DNA of 64,000 nucleotides from Mycogone perniciosa (Eukaryota; Ascomycota; Sordariomycetes; Hypocreales; Hypocreaceae): the NCBI GenBank assembly GCA_025331125.1, contig JAOALB010000016.1, positions 62,001 to 126,000 on the forward strand. The letters are read 5' to 3'. Below are positions 59,899-64,000 of this stretch, one piece after another; position 1 is the first letter of the stretch, and the number at the start of each line of letters is the position of its first letter. The notes below the pieces were generated by a model. That model saw only the letters and a list, made by a program, of their open reading frames with translations, ran no database searches and was not told the DNA's origin. The translations under genes were made by a program, and so were the position numbers.

Positions 59899-60685
59899 TT
59901 ATTTGACAAGAGCAGAAAGAGTCTCGAGAATCTGTCCGCAACGTTAGCGACTGTCCAACTGCGGATGTGTGTGTTTATATTTTGACATACCTCCAGCTCA
60001 ATCTTGGCCTCAGCGATGTCCTGCTCACTGCCGCTGCCGCTGGCAACCTTCTGGGCCTCGGTGATCTGTGCCCGGATAGCCTCAGCGCTGAAATCCTCGA
60101 GGGGGTAGGCCTCAGGGGCGTTGATGCTCAAGATGGAGTTGGGCTGAACCGACGCAAATCCACCAGACACTACACATAAAATTCATCAGTTTCGGTCTGC
60201 TTGATCGGCGCGCGGGGATATATCGTACGGAAGAACTGCTTGGCGGGGCCAGTCTCCTCAACGACCTCGACCAGGCCGGGCTTGAGCTGCTCGATAGAGG
60301 GGACGTGGTTCGCAAGGACACCCATTTCACCAGACTCCGCGGGGATGTTGACCTGGACGACGTCTTGCGACTTGTAGATGGACTGCATTGCGGTAATTAG
60401 CACCGGGCGCATCAATTGTCGCGTATCCTCCGTGCTGGCCCAATCGCATCGTATGTTCGGTAAATCGATCGCCTTCGGGGACATTTTCATACCTGGAAAG
60501 GCAGAGACAGGCTCAGCTTGATCTGTGAATGGGGTCAGCGATATGGTTCTTCAAGAGTGGGTTGCCCAAAGTATCCTCCTCACCTTGTCGGGGACGGCCT
60601 CAGCGTATCCTCTCCGCTGGATGGCCGCTCGCATGGCGGTGGGGTGAGCTCGAAGAGCCGCACGGGCAACGCGGAGGGAGTTCAT
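59899..60685 (-). CDS. atp16: Mitochondrial ATP synthase F1 delta subunit
   Basis: Central-stalk subunit of mitochondrial F1Fo ATP synthase (equivalent to bacterial epsilon). Five exons: 60584-60685, 60493-60522, 60229-60382, 59991-60169 and 59899-59931; 498 nt, 165 aa, the usual length. The presequence MNSLRVARAALRAHPTAMRA ends near QRRGYAEA. The beta-sandwich reads DK|IKLSLSLPFQ|SIYKSQDVV, NIPAESGEMGVLANHVPSIE, KQFF|LSGGFASVQPN; the helical hairpin is EAIRAQITEAQKVASGSG through KIELE|ILETLSALVK. Every junction is GT-AG and restores conserved sequence. It is encoded 363 bp upstream of the start of the Cys-rich gene, on the same strand. Confidence 0.95.
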
Positions 60686-61981
60686 GATGGGATTGAGCGG
60701 ACGATTGAGTTGATGCTTTGCAATGAGCTCAATTGAGGTCGTTGGCACCAATCTTTGCCGAACAGCAGTCACAATTCGGCTAGCGGGAAAATCCGACCGA
60801 CGGAAGAGCACGTGCTAGTCCACGTGATTATATATTATCCATACCCGCCAAGTCTTCTCACACAGCTCTGTCTCAAGAAATGCGTGAGAATGCTGTCAAT
60901 GCTCAAGGAAAGTGTGTCTTCCCTTCTACTCATCGAATCATACATACTACCTGGTGTTTTCGAATTTGGCTTTTCTTGGAAAAATGTGCTTGGAATGAAA
61001 GAAATGGCTTTCGCCATATGTTGAAATGAGCTTGGTCTATGGGCATTGGGGCAGAATCACCACGACAGTCTTGTTGAAGTGTGCGAAAGCCCCAAAACCT
61101 CAGATCCTCGAGGTCGAATTCGATACTGGATTGTTTTCGACCAAGGTAAATTTGGACTATCAGCAGCCGCCGAGGCCACAGGCTACTTTGTTCTCGAAAT
61201 TGTCACGTCATGCCCCGTCATCACTGCACAGCCGCGACTTGGCTTTCTGGGATGGTCCTCGACAAATGTCGGAATTTCGGACCAGCATGACAAGAATCTG
61301 GATTACCGCAACTCTGTTGTCCCCTTTATCCAGGTTGGAACAACTTCCGGTGTGCACCGTACCGTGAAAATGCTGCTCGCCACTGAGGGATGAAGCTTTG
61401 ACAATCACGCATAATCACACCGCCTCAGCCAGTGATGCTCCTTTCATTGATGGCCACACCATCAGCGAGGATTCCAGCAGATCCGCGTGTGGTGTGATTC
61501 CACTCCTGAATTGGTTATAAAAAGTTCAATGGTCGGTGGGGAACAACAATAGGGCTGACGAAGAGGAGAGTTCGCCCGCTGTAGTACATGGAGGACGAGT
61601 AAGTTTCAGCCCTCCGTGTCATGTCATACTAAGAAGGCCTAGAATCTCGTGGCTATGTTGTCGGCAGAAGAACATGTGCTTTACCGACACTTGGGTAAGC
61701 GTTTTGGTCCAATGGAAGTTTGAAGCCTCACGCCATGCCCATCCCAGTCTTGCGCGTCTGAGTGGCTTACTACGAAGTACATTCCATCGAACTGACTTTT
61801 CTCACGCTCCGTTGTCGCTCTGTTATTTTCTGCTTCGGAGAGAATATTCGCACTTCAGGGCAGGCCTTATCGCCCCCTGCCAAGCGAATGTTGCGCTCGG
61901 CTCGGCTTGCTCATCTCAGCTTCCGGTAAGGCGAGGATCTTGATCGATTGCAGGTTGGTCCGGGCACAATGTATGTAGTAA

Positions 61982-62013
61982 TACTCGTACGAAGTACGAA
62001 GTAGTACGGAGTA
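61982..62013. repeat. Four-unit GTAC array
   Basis: TACTCGTA, TACGAAGTA, TACGAAGTA then TACGGAGTA, with spacers TC, GAA, GAA, (GTA break) and GGA. Confidence 0.87.
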
Positions 62014-62432
62014 CTTCCTATGAAGCGCATGGAACCACATTAATCAGTTGAGAATGCTCCCTTTAGAGCACTGGTCCTTATTCAGCCTAGCCCTGATGAA
62101 GCCGAACGACTTGCGAAGTCGATACAAATACGGATTGTGACAAGGAATGTGGACGGAGTACACAGTGTACGAGTACAGCGATCGAAGTGAGCCTCAAAAC
62201 GTGGACTCTAAAAAAAGCTTGAACAAGGAGAATTTTCTAGCCCCAGTGATATTAGCGCCAAGCCAGTCTGTTTTCTTCGTCAATTTTCGAATCCACCCAG
62301 TATGAACAGTATGGACGGTTCTCGTCGGCGATGAGTAAGAGGGAATGACTAACCAAAAAAATAGAATTCCTCTTTTTTTTCTTTTTCTTTTTTTTTTTTT
62401 CCCTAGTTCGAAGGATTGTTTCGGACCGTATG

Positions 62433-62448
62433 TACGGAGTACGGAGTA
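62433..62448. repeat. Two-unit same-orientation GTAC array
   Basis: TACGGAGTA twice overlapping by TA; another single copy follows at 62471-62479. Confidence 0.87.
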
Positions 62449-64000
62449 TGAAGCCAACGCCCTGTTGCATACGGAGTAGCACTCGGAACTAACAAAGGGA
62501 AATGAAGAGGCTGCTCCGATTTCTTAGCTGTCTCGTTTGGAGATTTGAGATTGTCGGTCGCAACATCACAATCAGCCCCCCTTGCCGCTTAGACACACTC
62601 AAACACACACGTGCATAAAACACAAGACGGGAACCGTTGCTTGGACACTCGGTAGATCGTTTCTCCCTGTCTGTGCACTTTGCTTGGCATGATTTTACCT
62701 GACCATCACAGGTGCTTACAGACAGGCAGCAGAGTACAGGTCACATTATGGCATGTCTTATACCTTAATATGAGAGTTTCCAGTGGTGAGACGGTGGCAT
62801 TGGAGGCTGTGTTCTGGAGGCATTCTAGGCCTTTCTGGTTTGAAGTTTGTTACCTTTATTGCTTTCCGACTGTCCCCTTTTGCTTACAGCCAGCTGCAGC
62901 GATTGGTACATAGGAGGGGCGCGATATGCAATTGGCCGAGCGGGACACGGGCAAATCAGGTAGCCAATATTAATAACGGCTGGTATTACGGTATTACGGT
63001 AGTACTAGTACGGAATAGCTCCGTACAGTTTAGCACAAAGAGGAGCCAGGTTCGTCACCTTGCAATACGATATTAATATGCAGCGTGTCAAAGTCTGGAG
63101 TTAAGTATTAAGCGAGAGGCCGACCCGGCCTAGCCAAGAAAACAACGTCTCACCGCCTCAGGAAGCCGAATTGGCACAATTTCGGACGGTGGGATCAAGG
63201 TTGCAGCAGCAGTGGTGCTTCTGTCGGCCGACATAAAGGTTTGTGGACTTTACGAGTACTTCGTACGTACGAGCATAACGAGCCGGCCACTGACAGCGTG
63301 GCGTCATTTCTCCTGCGTTCAGATGGCGGACCGACCACCCTTCCTGCAGCGTGCGTATGTATGTGCTTATGTACTTCGTGGTAAGTGGAATATGCAAAGG
63401 GCCTGCGAGCGGACGGCTTCTCGTGTTTTCTGCTTTACGCGCTGAAGCCGCCGTCTCACGATTGAGGTGATTGAATGAATGGATGGATAAATGAACATGT
63501 TTGCTTGCTTGCCTGCGAAAGGGAAAGGATGCGGGGTTGCGCGCGCGGCAGCTTCATCAGTGGGGGTTTCTTGCTTGTGGTTAGTGTTACTCGTAGTGCG
63601 TGTTCGACCCATTGGCCGGCCTGCAATAAAGCCAGTTGGGATGATGGATGGATCAACAGCAAACGAGGAATGGCTGCCTTTCCCCCCTCCAGTCAGTCAA
63701 TCAGGCCGGCCTGGGCTTGAGACGCGTTTGCATGTGGCGATAGTTGGGCTCTCACCCGACTTTATTCGTTGTTGTTTCCGGGGCATCGAAGAGAACCGCC
63801 GTCTACCGATCTCGATGTTGTGTCGATGTGGCGGCGGGTCATCAACTGCACGTACGGGTAGTATGCCTACGGAGTACTTACAACAAACAGCCTTACAAGT
63901 TGTTTGTTTGTTCCTTTCAGTTAATATTCCGAGTAATAACACTAGCAGTATGACAGGAGAACGCAGCGGAAGGAGTGCATACTGTATGTTGGTCGTGAAA

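Larger units (their letters stand above)
60686..64000. other. Gene-free region to window end, 3.3 kb
   Basis: Upstream of atp16. Open frames at about 61046-61393 and 61536-61943 lack domains and splice context. Motif copies: 61771, 61988, 61995, 62005, 62433, 62440, 62471, 63257 and 63868. A pyrimidine/T-rich run lies at 62366-62403. Confidence 0.55.

Noticed and set aside
61046..61393. 115-codon open frame upstream of atp16
   Set aside because: Not recognisable, overlaps a second frame of similar length, and has no splice or promoter support.

Overview
The window is nuclear DNA of a filamentous ascomycete, most likely a Sordariomycete and probably Hypocreales. This rests on spliceosomal introns of about 50-200 nt (GTATGT/GTAAGT donors, YAG acceptors), single-gene transcription units, and protein sequences that read like hypocrealean LOS1, Med15, Sec12, F1-delta and M18 aminopeptidase. 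There are no rRNA or tRNA genes, CRISPR arrays or intact transposons that I could recognise.

Thirteen protein-coding genes are supported, in compact blocks. Left to right: exportin-T los1 (273-3599, -); a GPI-anchored cell-wall protein (8142-8883, +); an RTA1-like 7-TM protein (11977-12935, +); an M18 aspartyl aminopeptidase (13402-14977, +) convergent with a Whi5/Nrm1-type G1/S repressor (15411-16380, -); Mediator subunit med15 (17765-22378, -); a divergent pair of DUF5672 paralogues (31261-32528, - and 32868-33926, +); the Sar1 exchange factor sec12 (34223-36055, -); a GNAT acetyltransferase (36620-37204, +); a presequence-bearing aldehyde dehydrogenase (37314-38993, -); a bZIP regulator (40142-42089, -) without a recognisable AUG start; an SMP-30/gluconolactonase-like enzyme (51294-52276, +); an uncharacterised Cys-rich protein whose frame is broken by one TAG (56920-59535, -); and the mitochondrial F1 delta subunit atp16 (59899-60685, -). 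Splice junctions were worked out by hand and total CDS lengths checked for divisibility by three. The genes are mostly unrelated housekeeping functions; apart from the DUF5672 pair there is no sign of a functional cluster.

Between the blocks lie long stretches without credible genes (3.6-8.1, 8.9-12.0, 23.8-31.2, 43-51.3, 52.3-56.9 and 60.7-64 kb). Most are seeded with a short self-overlapping motif, TACGGAGTA/TACTCCGTA and its relative TACGAAGTA/TACTTCGTA. I counted about 47 and 23 exact copies by eye, all outside the exons called here. The copies follow a simple rule: GTAC palindromes separated by 3-nt (GGA, GAA, TCC, TTC) or 2-nt (GA, TC) spacers, often chained with a 7-nt period. This is the strongest unexplained signal in the window. 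The next most notable are the bZIP gene's roughly 1.2 kb AUG-free 5' region, the single nonsense codon in the Cys-rich gene, and the DUF5672 divergent duplication.
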